DNA of 14,905 nucleotides from Pseudomonas fluorescens (GTDB lineage Bacteria; Pseudomonadota; Alphaproteobacteria; UBA2136; UBA6156): assembly GCA_003241595.1 (NCBI GenBank), contig QFOU01000028.1, forward strand, positions 1 to 14,905, written 5' to 3'. Under the pieces are notes generated by a model that searched no databases, had not been told where the DNA came from, and was given only the letters and a program-made list of their open reading frames with translations. This document shows, one piece after another, positions 1-5,619 of this stretch. The position numbers and the translations under genes are program-made. Numbering within the stretch: position 1 is the first letter of the stretch; each line of letters opens with the position of its first letter.

Positions 1-17
1 CTGGATCACCTCCTTTC
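1..17 (+). rRNA. rrs: 16S rRNA, 3' end only
   Basis: The first bases, GGATCACCTCCTTTCT, are the universally conserved 3' end of bacterial 16S rRNA with the anti-Shine-Dalgarno core CCTCC at 9-13. Only the last 16-18 nucleotides are in the window; the exact mature end cannot be fixed by eye. What follows is not the usual spacer with tRNA-Ile and tRNA-Ala but a short trailer and a terminator, so this gene seems to end its own transcription unit. Confidence 0.95.
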
Positions 18-90
18 TAAGGATGCTGGTTGGACCTCGTTAAATGTTCTAGACAGTCTGTATCTTGCCTATTGAGTTTTTAAGGAACTT

Positions 91-116
91 AGCCACCGCA
101 AGGTGGCTTTTTTGTT
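91..116 (+). terminator. Intrinsic terminator after 16S rRNA
   Basis: A 7-bp perfect stem, AGCCACC (91-97) with GGTGGCT (102-108), is capped by a GCAA tetraloop and followed by a T-rich run. It lies about 75 bases after the 16S 3' end. This placement says the 16S transcript stops here without reaching a 23S gene. Confidence 0.9.
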
Positions 117-188
117 TTTATACATGGTGTTGTGATGGTATGTTGATGCTGTAAATGAAGCATTTTACCCGTTTCAAGGAGCCAGACT

Positions 189-323
189 ATGGGTGGAACG
201 ACTGGAAATGGCCCTGTGCGCTTTGAAAAGAAGGCGTTTCGGCGTGGCGTTGAAGATATATTCAGGTTTACATATGTGCGGCGGATGTGGCGTGATTTGA
301 TGAAATTATTTAATCTGAATTGA
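189..323 (+). CDS. Small basic protein, 44 residues, unknown
   Basis: An ATG at 189 is preceded by a strong ribosome binding site, AAGGAG at 176-181, with 7 bases of spacing, and opens a 44-codon frame ending at TGA 321-323. The product begins MGGTTGNGPVRFEKKAFRRG and has seven Arg and three Lys against four acidic residues, so it is strongly basic, with aromatic positions (F, Y, W) spread through the second half. I recognise no family. It lies between the 16S terminator and the first 16S-like RNA, and the -35 box proposed for that RNA overlaps its stop codon. The ribosome binding site is the main evidence; a chance frame remains possible. A basic peptide beside rRNA-like genes could bind RNA, but that is only an inference. 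Confidence 0.45.
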   Translation: MGGTTGNGPVRFEKKAFRRGVEDIFRFTYVRRMWRDLMKLFNLN

Positions 324-348
324 CTATTTATCAGTGTTTTGATATGAC
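320..348 (+). promoter_or_regulatory. Probable sigma70 promoter of the first 16S-like RNA
   Basis: TTGACT (320-325) matches the -35 consensus at five of six positions. After exactly 17 bases comes TATGAC (343-348), four of six for the -10. Initiation would fall near 355, ahead of the structured region. The -35 box overlaps the stop codon of the small ORF. Confidence 0.5.
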
Positions 349-354
349 TTCTTT

Positions 355-566
355 ACACAAAGGATCATCTTTTCGCGTTTGAATAGAGCTTGAGATTTGG
401 ACTGTCGTCGGTTCGTGTCGTGAGATGTAGGGTCTATCCCTCAACGAACATAAGCCACCCCTTTGAGAGGGGATGTCATGGTGATGAACCGTGAGGAAGG
501 TGGATTGACGTCAAGTTCCGGTGGTCTCGGTTCGACTAGCTCGGCACTACGGTGCCGGGCTTTTTT
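355..566 (+). ncRNA. 16S-mimic RNA 1: h34-h40 head-domain module
   Basis: This stretch is clearly related to the 3' major domain of 16S rRNA but is not a plain copy. Bases 402-432 match the conserved 16S segment at about E. coli 1059-1089 at about 28 of 31 positions. Bases 493-516 match the later conserved segment (GAGGAAGGTGG, then TGACGTCAAGT) apart from a small change between. Helices persist with new pairs: GTTCGT 411-416 with ACGAAC 444-449 replaces 16S GCTCGT/ACGAGC, a compensatory C-G to U-A change; AGGG 429-432 pairs CCCT 438-441; CATGGT 477-482 pairs ACCGTG 488-493 around GATGA, as in h40. The h34 core CGTC 406-409 with GACG 507-510 is unchanged. The long h39 is replaced by a 5-bp hairpin at 458-472. 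The decoding base C1054 is not kept. The 5' end is inferred from the promoter, the 3' end from the terminator. No known function. Confidence 0.8.
538..566 (+). terminator. Terminator of 16S-mimic RNA 1
   Basis: AGCTCGGCAC (538-547) pairs with GTGCCGGGCT (552-561) over ten positions with one T-G wobble, capped by TACG, and is followed by six T. The cUACGg loop is the same as in the next terminator. Confidence 0.88.
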
Positions 567-571
567 ACCTT

Positions 572-670
572 TTAAGTTGGCGTTATGCCTGTGCCAGCCG
601 CCGCGGTCATACGGGCGTGACAAAGTCTTGAAGGAATGGGATCGGGTGCTACGGCACCCGATCTTTTTTT
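572..670 (+). ncRNA. 16S-mimic RNA 2: helix 18 / 530-loop module
   Basis: Bases 591-614 match the conserved 530-loop segment of 16S rRNA at 22 of 24 positions. The loop between the stem arms (593-610) has exactly the 18 nucleotides of E. coli 517-534, differing only at the equivalents of A523 (C here) and A532 (C here). G529, G530 and U531 are kept. The stem is remodelled but paired: GCCTGT 587-592 with ACGGGC 611-616, where E. coli has CTCCGT/ACGGAG. It can extend by GTTAT 582-586 with GTGAC 617-621. A GGC at 579-581 could form the 530-loop pseudoknot with GCC 600-602, as G505-C507 does with G524-C526. A perfect terminator ends the unit. I see no separate promoter, so it may come from readthrough of the first RNA or by processing. 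Confidence 0.78.
640..670 (+). terminator. Terminator of 16S-mimic RNA 2
   Basis: GATCGGGTGC (640-649) and GCACCCGATC (654-663) form a perfect 10-bp stem with a TACG tetraloop, followed by seven T. It abuts the stop codon of the convergent membrane-protein gene at 672. On the minus strand no U tract follows, so it mainly serves the plus strand. Confidence 0.92.
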
Positions 671-671
671 A

Positions 672-1571
672 TTAGCGGTGTTTGTAGGTGGGGCGGAGGA
701 GCGTGAATGTTATGAGCGGCAGGGCGAGGGCGGTGGAGACGTATTCGCTGAAGCCGGAGAGGGTGAGGATGAAGAGGAGGGTTCCGAGGATCCAGGCCGC
801 GTGTTGGACAGGGGGCCACCAGCGCCAGTGGTAGATGGATTGAACGATGACGATGGTGAGGAGGGCGAGGGCGGCGAGGCTGTCTGTGCCGGTGTTAAAG
901 GACTCTATGATATTTTGGTAGGTGAGCAGGAGCCATGCGGATGGGAAGTAGCTGTAAAGGGCTATGGTGAGGGCTGTTCCGGCGATGGCGGTAATGAGTG
1001 CGCGTTTGGGCCAGACCGAGAACAGTGTAAAGCCTGTCAACAGCGGTAAGACAGCCATGACGGGGTGCGCTACGGATGTGAGGCCGAGCAGGAAGATGCG
1101 TGCCGCGAGTTCCGGCATCGCAATGCGGTGCTGGGAGAATAAGAGCATGAGGCTGAGCGTGAGGAGACCCGCTGCCGGATAAAGGGAGGGGAAGGAATGG
1201 AGACCGGGCCACATTGTGAGGCTTGTGAAGGTCACAAGATTGAGGCGGTTAATTTGCAGCCAGGGGATATTCACAAAGCGAAGTGTATAAGTGCTGGCGC
1301 AGAGGCTGATCAGTAAGAAGAGGAGAGCGGTAATTGCCAGTGAATTGGCGGGCACCAAGAGAATCTGGGAGATAATCAAAGTGGGCAGTGGCCATGCCGT
1401 TTGCATCCAGCCGCTTAACAGGTTGCTGCTTGTGAACAGATAAACCGAGCCCGCAATGAGCAGGCTTACAGTCACATATACGGGCACGGTTGCGCCGGCC
1501 TCCATCAAGAGAGGAAGTGAGGTGAGAATGCTGGCGAGGGCGAGTAGGCCGTAAGTGATGTGTTTTTGCAT
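672..1571 (-). CDS. Polytopic inner-membrane protein, unknown family
   Basis: The frame encodes 299 residues made almost wholly of hydrophobic helices, probably eight to ten membrane segments, starting MQKHITYGLLALASILTSLP. Trp- and Pro-rich turns (for example YHWRWWPP near residue 248) separate the segments, and the C-terminus is short and basic (PTYKHR). I do not recognise the family; the layout could suit a glycosyltransferase-like or polysaccharide-related membrane protein, but no catalytic motif is visible. The ATG at 1571 has no clear ribosome binding site. A TATATA box lies only four bases upstream of it, so a nearly leaderless transcript is possible. The gene converges on the second 16S-mimic RNA. 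Confidence 0.75.
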   Translation of the reverse strand: MQKHITYGLLALASILTSLPLLMEAGATVPVYVTVSLLIAGSVYLFTSSNLLSGWMQTAWPLPTLIISQILLVPANSLAITALLFLLISLCASTYTLRFVNIPWLQINRLNLVTFTSLTMWPGLHSFPSLYPAAGLLTLSLMLLFSQHRIAMPELAARIFLLGLTSVAHPVMAVLPLLTGFTLFSVWPKRALITAIAGTALTIALYSYFPSAWLLLTYQNIIESFNTGTDSLAALALLTIVIVQSIYHWRWWPPVQHAAWILGTLLFILTLSGFSEYVSTALALPLITFTLLRPTYKHR

Positions 1572-1758
1572 ACTGTATATACTAAAGAGGATGGAGGAAA
1601 AAGGATAGAGGAGGGAAACGCTTGGCTGCTGTGTTGGGAGGCAGTAGTTAAGAGATTGAAATGTCGTTTTCGGGGAACGGGCTTGTCCGGTTAGGGTTGA
1701 CCCAGTGGGGAGGGGGTGGAAGCATCCCCCTTACATGATAACAAGAGGAGTAAGACGT
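1572..1758. other. Divergent intergenic region, short leader hairpin
   Basis: This gap separates the divergent membrane-protein and zf-TFIIB-like genes and should hold both promoters. TTGACC at 1697-1702 is a possible plus-strand -35 but no good -10 follows at normal spacing. A GC-rich hairpin (GGGGGTG at 1712-1718 with CATCCCC around 1723-1729, loop GAAG) lies just upstream of the ribosome binding site at 1744-1750. No gene is seen. Confidence 0.35.
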
Positions 1759-2064
1759 ATGCCTTTGTTGGTGAGTCCGATAGATGGGGAAACCCCGATG
1801 CAGCAGATCAAGCGCGATGGGATCGAGATCGACCGTTGTCCGGTCAGTGGGGGTGTATGGCTTGATCGAGGGGAGCTGGAGAAGCTGTTATCGGCGGTGC
1901 AGAGTGCTGCTGCCGAAGAGCGCGTGCATTATGCCGAATATCGTCAGCAGGCTCCGCACAAGCCTTACCCGAGCCATTATCGTGATGATGACTATGAGAG
2001 TTATCACCACAAAAAGTACGGTAAGAAGAGCAAGATGAAGTCTATCTTCGATATGTTCGACTAA
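1759..2064 (+). CDS. zf-TFIIB-like protein with lost zinc ligands
   Basis: The start is set at ATG 1759 because AGAGGAG at 1744-1750 gives a good ribosome binding site with 8 bases of spacing; an in-frame start at 1705 has none. The 101-residue product matches the zf-TFIIB family (PF13453): residues 21-40 run GIEIDRCPVSGGVWLDRGEL. The tail is rich in Tyr, His and Lys and ends KSIFDMFD, as in relatives ending in LFDF-like motifs. Family members use a CPxC/CPxD knuckle then CPxC; here the first Cys is Ser6, the second-knuckle pair is Cys27 and Ser30, so one Cys remains. Zinc binding in the usual way seems unlikely. The role of the family is poorly known. It stands alone, followed by a terminator. 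Confidence 0.85.
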   Translation: MPLLVSPIDGETPMQQIKRDGIEIDRCPVSGGVWLDRGELEKLLSAVQSAAAEERVHYAEYRQQAPHKPYPSHYRDDDYESYHHKKYGKKSKMKSIFDMFD

Positions 2065-2076
2065 GTGTGCATTGAA

Positions 2077-2099
2077 AACGGCCCTATGGGGCCGTTTTT
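2077..2099 (+). terminator. Bidirectional terminator
   Basis: AACGGCCC (2077-2084) pairs perfectly with GGGCCGTT (2089-2096), loop TATG, with T after it and A before it. It serves the zf-TFIIB-like gene and probably also the convergent exchanger gene that ends at 2104. Confidence 0.85.
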
Positions 2100-2103
2100 G
2101 TGA

Positions 2104-3063
2104 TTAGAGGCTATGGATGAGATAACCGATGTACGTTGTGTAAGCCAAGATGAAGAGGATGGCTTCGGCGCGTTTGAAGCGGCGCATTGAGGGATGCGTA
2201 AAGATAAGGAAGAACACGGTGGCCACCGCGAGGACCATGAAGCTGGTCAGGATCATGCCGTTTTTGACAAGCAGAATGGAGCTGGTGGCAAACAAGAGGC
2301 CGCAGATGCCTAGAATATTGAAGATGGTATTGCCGATGAGGTTGTTCATGAGCAGGGAGTGTTGTTTGTCTTGATAGGCCACGAACGAGGCGATGAGCTG
2401 GGGCAGGGCTGTGCCCACTGCCAACACGGACAAGCCGAGGAAGGGCGCGTTAAAGCCGCGGGTCAGTGTGAGTTGCTTTGCGACATCGACCAGCAAATTG
2501 GCGCCAAGGATGAGCCCTAAAAGGCCTGCGATGAAAAGGGCGATGTGCGCAACGGGGGGTAGTTTTCGGGCTTCTTTGAGAAGGGGCAGATTGATGGGGT
2601 TTTTATGATCGTAAGCATAGGCGGCTGCCACATATGCCGCGAGGCCAGCGATAGACAGGAAGCCCAGCCACTTAGGAATAGGCTGGACATTATGTGCGAA
2701 GAAGTAAAGTGCGCCAGCCATACCGGTTGCGATCAGGGCCAGAGCGAGGCTGCCGCGGATCCAGACGCGGAAGTTAAGGTGAACTGCACCCCCACTTAAA
2801 GCGACAACGCCAAGAGTTACAAAGATATTAAAGATGCTTGCGCCGACCACCGCACCCAATGCCAGAATTGGCGTTTCGGAGATAGTTGCCTGCACGGCGG
2901 TGAAGAGTTGGGGAGTGCTGGAGCCAAACGCGACAATCATAAGGCCAATAAGGAATTGGGGCAGGCCGACAATATGTGCGAGACCGACGGTTCCGCGAAG
3001 AAGTGCGTTGGCGCCAAGGGCTAGAAAGGTAAGGCCGCCCAGAAGCGTAAGGAACATGAACAT
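2104..3063 (-). CDS. CaCA-family (Na+/Ca2+ exchanger-like) antiporter
   Basis: The 319-residue membrane protein has the two-repeat layout of the Ca2+:cation antiporter superfamily, close in length to E. coli YrbG (about 325). Repeat one carries GSSTPQL at residues 47-53 and GASIFNI at 74-80; repeat two carries GTALPQL at 217-223 and GNTIFNI at 244-250. A hydrophilic loop around 152-170 separates the halves. Family members have PE where this protein has PQ; those Glu residues (E54 and E213 in NCX_Mj) are cation ligands, so both are changed to Gln here (Q52, Q222). It probably still moves cations, but calcium as substrate is doubtful. The start codon lies in an inverted repeat with its leader. 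It may follow the GntR gene, about 108 bases upstream on the same strand. Confidence 0.85.
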   Translation of the reverse strand: MFMFLTLLGGLTFLALGANALLRGTVGLAHIVGLPQFLIGLMIVAFGSSTPQLFTAVQATISETPILALGAVVGASIFNIFVTLGVVALSGGAVHLNFRVWIRGSLALALIATGMAGALYFFAHNVQPIPKWLGFLSIAGLAAYVAAAYAYDHKNPINLPLLKEARKLPPVAHIALFIAGLLGLILGANLLVDVAKQLTLTRGFNAPFLGLSVLAVGTALPQLIASFVAYQDKQHSLLMNNLIGNTIFNILGICGLLFATSSILLVKNGMILTSFMVLAVATVFFLIFTHPSMRRFKRAEAILFILAYTTYIGYLIHSL

Positions 3064-3100
3064 TGCCCGAATGTAGCGGCATGAACCGGTGGTGGCAATG
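3061..3100 (-). promoter_or_regulatory. Possible start-codon-masking hairpin of the exchanger
   Basis: CATTGCC (3061-3067) and GGCAATG (3094-3100) are a perfect 7-bp inverted repeat. On the minus strand the 3' arm, GGCAATG, includes the ATG of the exchanger, so the leader could fold to hide the start codon. No clear ribosome binding site is seen outside it. The role is inferred from sequence alone. Confidence 0.35.
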
Positions 3101-3117
3101 TTTTTAGGCTATTGAAT

Positions 3118-3154
3118 CAGCGGAGAGAGCCTTGATTTTTGGCTCTCTCCGCTG
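3118..3154. other. Long GC-rich hairpin without U tract
   Basis: A perfect 14-bp inverted repeat (3118-3131 with 3141-3154; arm CAGCGGAGAGAGCC) encloses a 9-base loop. It follows the stop of the GntR gene in the minus direction and precedes the exchanger. No T run follows on either strand, so it is either a weak terminator, an mRNA-stabilising 3' hairpin, or a protein site. Confidence 0.5.
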
Positions 3155-3171
3155 CGTTAGGGCTATAGGGT

Positions 3172-3921
3172 TTATGCTGCGTAATTTGGCACACCCGGCT
3201 GTGCTTGCGACGATGAGGTTTGCATTGTCGTCATTTGGGCGGTTGGATTGATGTATTGCACCAGCACACGCTCGGCTAATGCGAAGTCGCCATCGACCAG
3301 CGCAGCATTGATGCGCATTTGTATCTGGATGGTACGCATCACTTCATCCGGATTGCTAAAGCGCGTGAGTCGTTGTTGGTTTTCCAGGGCCAGCAGCGTT
3401 TGCAACATAAGGTGGCAGAGGGAACTTCCGCTTAGGCGCGCCATGTGGAGATGCCAGCCCGCTTCGGTTTCTGCGTTTTCGGTCGCGGTGGCATTCCGGT
3501 TGAGCGTAAAGCGGTGCAGTTCTCCGCGTTGGGACGGTTGCAGGCGAGTGAGGCGGGTGAGGATATCGCGTTGGAGCAAAGCGCGCAGGTGCGAGATATC
3601 GGCTGTGCCGCAGCGCATGGCCGGAGCGGTGAGAGCAAGGTCGGCCAGCAGTTGTGAAAGATCGGGAGTGCGGATGAAGCTTCCGCGGCCTGGAGTGACA
3701 TCTAACAGGCCCGAGGTGCGAAGCATTTGAATAGCTTCCCGTAATGTGGTGCGGCTGACGCCGAACTGGCGGCAAAGTGTGGCTTCGGTAGGGAGTTGAT
3801 CGCCGGGTTTGAGTTGTCCGCTACTGATAAGACGGCGGAGTTCGGTCGCGATGGTGCTGCTGCGGCGATTGCGCGGGGCGAGGGGGGCGAATGGGATCTC
3901 TGGTGTTGTTGATGGTGTCAT
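3172..3921 (-). CDS. GntR-family regulator, FadR/FCD type
   Basis: The 249-residue product has an N-terminal winged helix at about residues 20-85, with the hallmark GQLKPGDQLPTEATLCRQFGVS region and SRTTLREAIQMLRTSGLLDV after it. An all-helical C-terminal domain at about 95-225 fits FCD, which in relatives binds a metal and a small carboxylate through His/Asp residues; here the WHLHMARLSG segment (about residues 152-161) is the best-preserved FCD signature. The tail after residue 225 is low-complexity (Q, S, T) and probably disordered. Ligand and targets are unknown. A 17-bp palindrome about 105 bases upstream is a candidate autoregulatory operator. The exchanger gene downstream may be a target. 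Confidence 0.85.
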   Translation of the reverse strand: MTPSTTPEIPFAPLAPRNRRSSTIATELRRLISSGQLKPGDQLPTEATLCRQFGVSRTTLREAIQMLRTSGLLDVTPGRGSFIRTPDLSQLLADLALTAPAMRCGTADISHLRALLQRDILTRLTRLQPSQRGELHRFTLNRNATATENAETEAGWHLHMARLSGSSLCHLMLQTLLALENQQRLTRFSNPDEVMRTIQIQMRINAALVDGDFALAERVLVQYINPTAQMTTMQTSSSQAQPGVPNYAA

Positions 3922-4026
3922 GGCGGGAGCCTTTCGGTTTATTATGGTTTTATATGTAATCGTATCAGCCCGCCTTTGATTTTGACTTGTCAGGGTGTGG
4001 GGCGCTGATGTGATAAATGATAGTGA

Positions 4027-4058
4027 TACAACTTATAGTTGTAAATATAAAATTACAA
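4027..4058 (-). promoter_or_regulatory. Candidate GntR operator (two overlapping inverted repeats)
   Basis: TACAACT (4027-4033) and AGTTGTA (4037-4043) form a perfect 7-3-7 palindrome. It overlaps a second repeat, TTGTAA (4039-4044) with TTACAA (4053-4058). Both lie in the AT-rich region upstream of the GntR gene (start 3921). Spacing and base content suit a dimeric winged-helix regulator; binding is inferred. The rest of 3922-4185 shows no gene. Confidence 0.4.
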
Positions 4059-4185
4059 CAACCAAACTACGTAAGCATAAGCCACTTCTGCCGTTTATGT
4101 TTCGCTCGAGCGATGCGACATGAGTGACAAGATTGATACTTTATTGTGCAAGTGAACGTGAACGTTATCGTATTGAAAAGGACAT

Positions 4186-4212
4186 AAAAAAGGAGGCATG
4201 GGCCTCCTTTTT
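4186..4212 (-). terminator. Terminator of ugd (bidirectional)
   Basis: AAGGAGGC (4190-4197) pairs with GCCTCCTT (4202-4209) across a 4-base loop, flanked by A on the left and T on the right. On the minus strand it is a stem followed by six U, 16 bases past the ugd stop codon. Confidence 0.85.
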
Positions 4213-4228
4213 AGATCGCTGTGATCGC

Positions 4229-5545
4229 TTAGCGCGGACGGCCGAGAGCGTGGTACTCGAGGCCTGCCGAATTGGCTTCGGCACGGGTGAACAGGTTGCG
4301 CAGGTCGATAAGGACCGGCTTGGCCTGAGCGGACTTCAGTGTATTGAGATCGAGCGTGCGGAAGTCGGCCCATTCGGTGAGAATGACAGTGGCATCGGCA
4401 CCCTTGATCGCTTCTTCCGAGCTGTTTGCATATGTGATGTTGGGCATCAGTTGTTTGGCGCGCGGCATGGCGGCTGGGTCGTAAGCGACCACAGTGGCCC
4501 CGAGGCTTTGCAGCTTGGGCAGGATAGTGAGCGAGGAGGCATCGCGCATATCATCGGTATTGGCTTTGAAGGCAAGGCCGAGTACGGCGATGGTTTTGCC
4601 CTTTACGTCGCCCATGATGCTGGCGATGTTGGTGGCCATTTGTTCTTTGATCTGCTGGTTGGTAGTGATGGTCTCTTCTACCAAGTTCAGGCGTACACCA
4701 TGGTCGCGGGCGGTTTTGGCCAACGCATTGGTGTCTTTCGGGAAGCAGCTGCCGCCATAGCCCGGGCCCGGTTGCAGGAAGCGGGGGGCAATGCGGCTAT
4801 CCATACCCATACCGCGCGAAACGGAGAGGATATCGGCGCCGACCTTGTCGCACAGGGCGATCAGCTCGTTCACAAAGGTGATCTTGGTGGCGAGGAAGGC
4901 GTTAGCGGCGTACTTGATCAGTTCAGAGCTGGCACGGTTCGTGATGTGCAGGGGGGCGCCTTGGTCGGTTTGTGGTTTGTAAATGGCGGCCATGGCAGCG
5001 GCAGCGCGCTCGGTTTCGACACCGACTACCACGCGGTCGGGCTTAATGAAGTCGGCTACGGCTTCGCCTTCGCGCAGGAATTCCGGGTTGCTGGTGACAT
5101 CGAATTCGGCTGTCGGGTTGGTCTTGCGAATGAGATCTTCTACAAGGGCGCCAGTGCCAACGGGAACGGTGCTTTTGTTGACGATCACGGTATAGCCCTT
5201 GAGGTGAGGGGCGATCTGGGCTGCGGCGGCCTGAACGTATTGCAGGTCGGCGGAGCCGTCTTCGTCTTGCGGGGTGCCGACTGCGATGAAGATGGCGTCG
5301 GAATCCGGTACTACTGAAGCGAGGTCGGTCGTGAAGTGCAGGCGGCCGGCTTTTGCGTTGCGGCGTACCATTTCTTCCAGACCCGGTTCATAAATAGGAA
5401 TGATACCGCTGTTCTTGAGGTTATCGATCTTGGATTGGTCGACGTCGACGCAGGTTACGTTAAAACCCAGTTCGGCGAAGCAGGTGCCGCTCACCAGACC
5501 GACGTAGCCGGTACCGATCATTGTCAGATTGCGAGGAGTTGTCAT
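4229..5545 (-). CDS. ugd: UDP-glucose 6-dehydrogenase
   Basis: The 438-residue enzyme oxidises UDP-glucose to UDP-glucuronate with two NAD+, feeding capsule, exopolysaccharide or lipid A sugar synthesis in the cytoplasm. The N-terminal Rossmann fold shows GTGYVG at residues 11-16. The substrate region NPEFLREG is at 153-160, the helix ELIKYAANAF with Lys211 around 208-217, and the catalytic Cys267 sits in GGSCFPKD (264-271). The C-terminal UDP-binding domain runs from about 310 to the end. Length matches the family. The gene stands alone between a good promoter (5585-5613) and a terminator (4186-4212), with no sugar-pathway neighbours here. Confidence 0.96.
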   Translation of the reverse strand: MTTPRNLTMIGTGYVGLVSGTCFAELGFNVTCVDVDQSKIDNLKNSGIIPIYEPGLEEMVRRNAKAGRLHFTTDLASVVPDSDAIFIAVGTPQDEDGSADLQYVQAAAAQIAPHLKGYTVIVNKSTVPVGTGALVEDLIRKTNPTAEFDVTSNPEFLREGEAVADFIKPDRVVVGVETERAAAAMAAIYKPQTDQGAPLHITNRASSELIKYAANAFLATKITFVNELIALCDKVGADILSVSRGMGMDSRIAPRFLQPGPGYGGSCFPKDTNALAKTARDHGVRLNLVEETITTNQQIKEQMATNIASIMGDVKGKTIAVLGLAFKANTDDMRDASSLTILPKLQSLGATVVAYDPAAMPRAKQLMPNITYANSSEEAIKGADATVILTEWADFRTLDLNTLKSAQAKPVLIDLRNLFTRAEANSAGLEYHALGRPR

Positions 5546-5584
5546 GAGGCGTTTTTCCCTTTGCGCTATAAATACTTCGGGTTT

Positions 5585-5613
5585 TTTATAGCCATGACAT
5601 CACTGTAAGGCAA
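5585..5613 (-). promoter_or_regulatory. Probable sigma70 promoter of ugd
   Basis: Read on the minus strand, TTGCCT (5608-5613) is a four-of-six -35, then 17 bases, then TATAAA (5585-5590), five of six for the -10. It sits between the hairpin at 5620-5637 and the ugd start at 5545. Confidence 0.6.
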
Positions 5614-5619
5614 GCATTT

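Noticed and set aside
383..620. Simple 16S rRNA pseudogene or duplication debris
   Set aside because: The two matching parts are in reverse order, the intervening 16S regions are absent, helices keep pairing through compensatory changes, and each part ends in its own terminator.
4124..5317. 397-codon plus-strand frame opposite ugd
   Set aside because: It is an antisense shadow of a gene with complete catalytic motifs and has no recognisable protein features.
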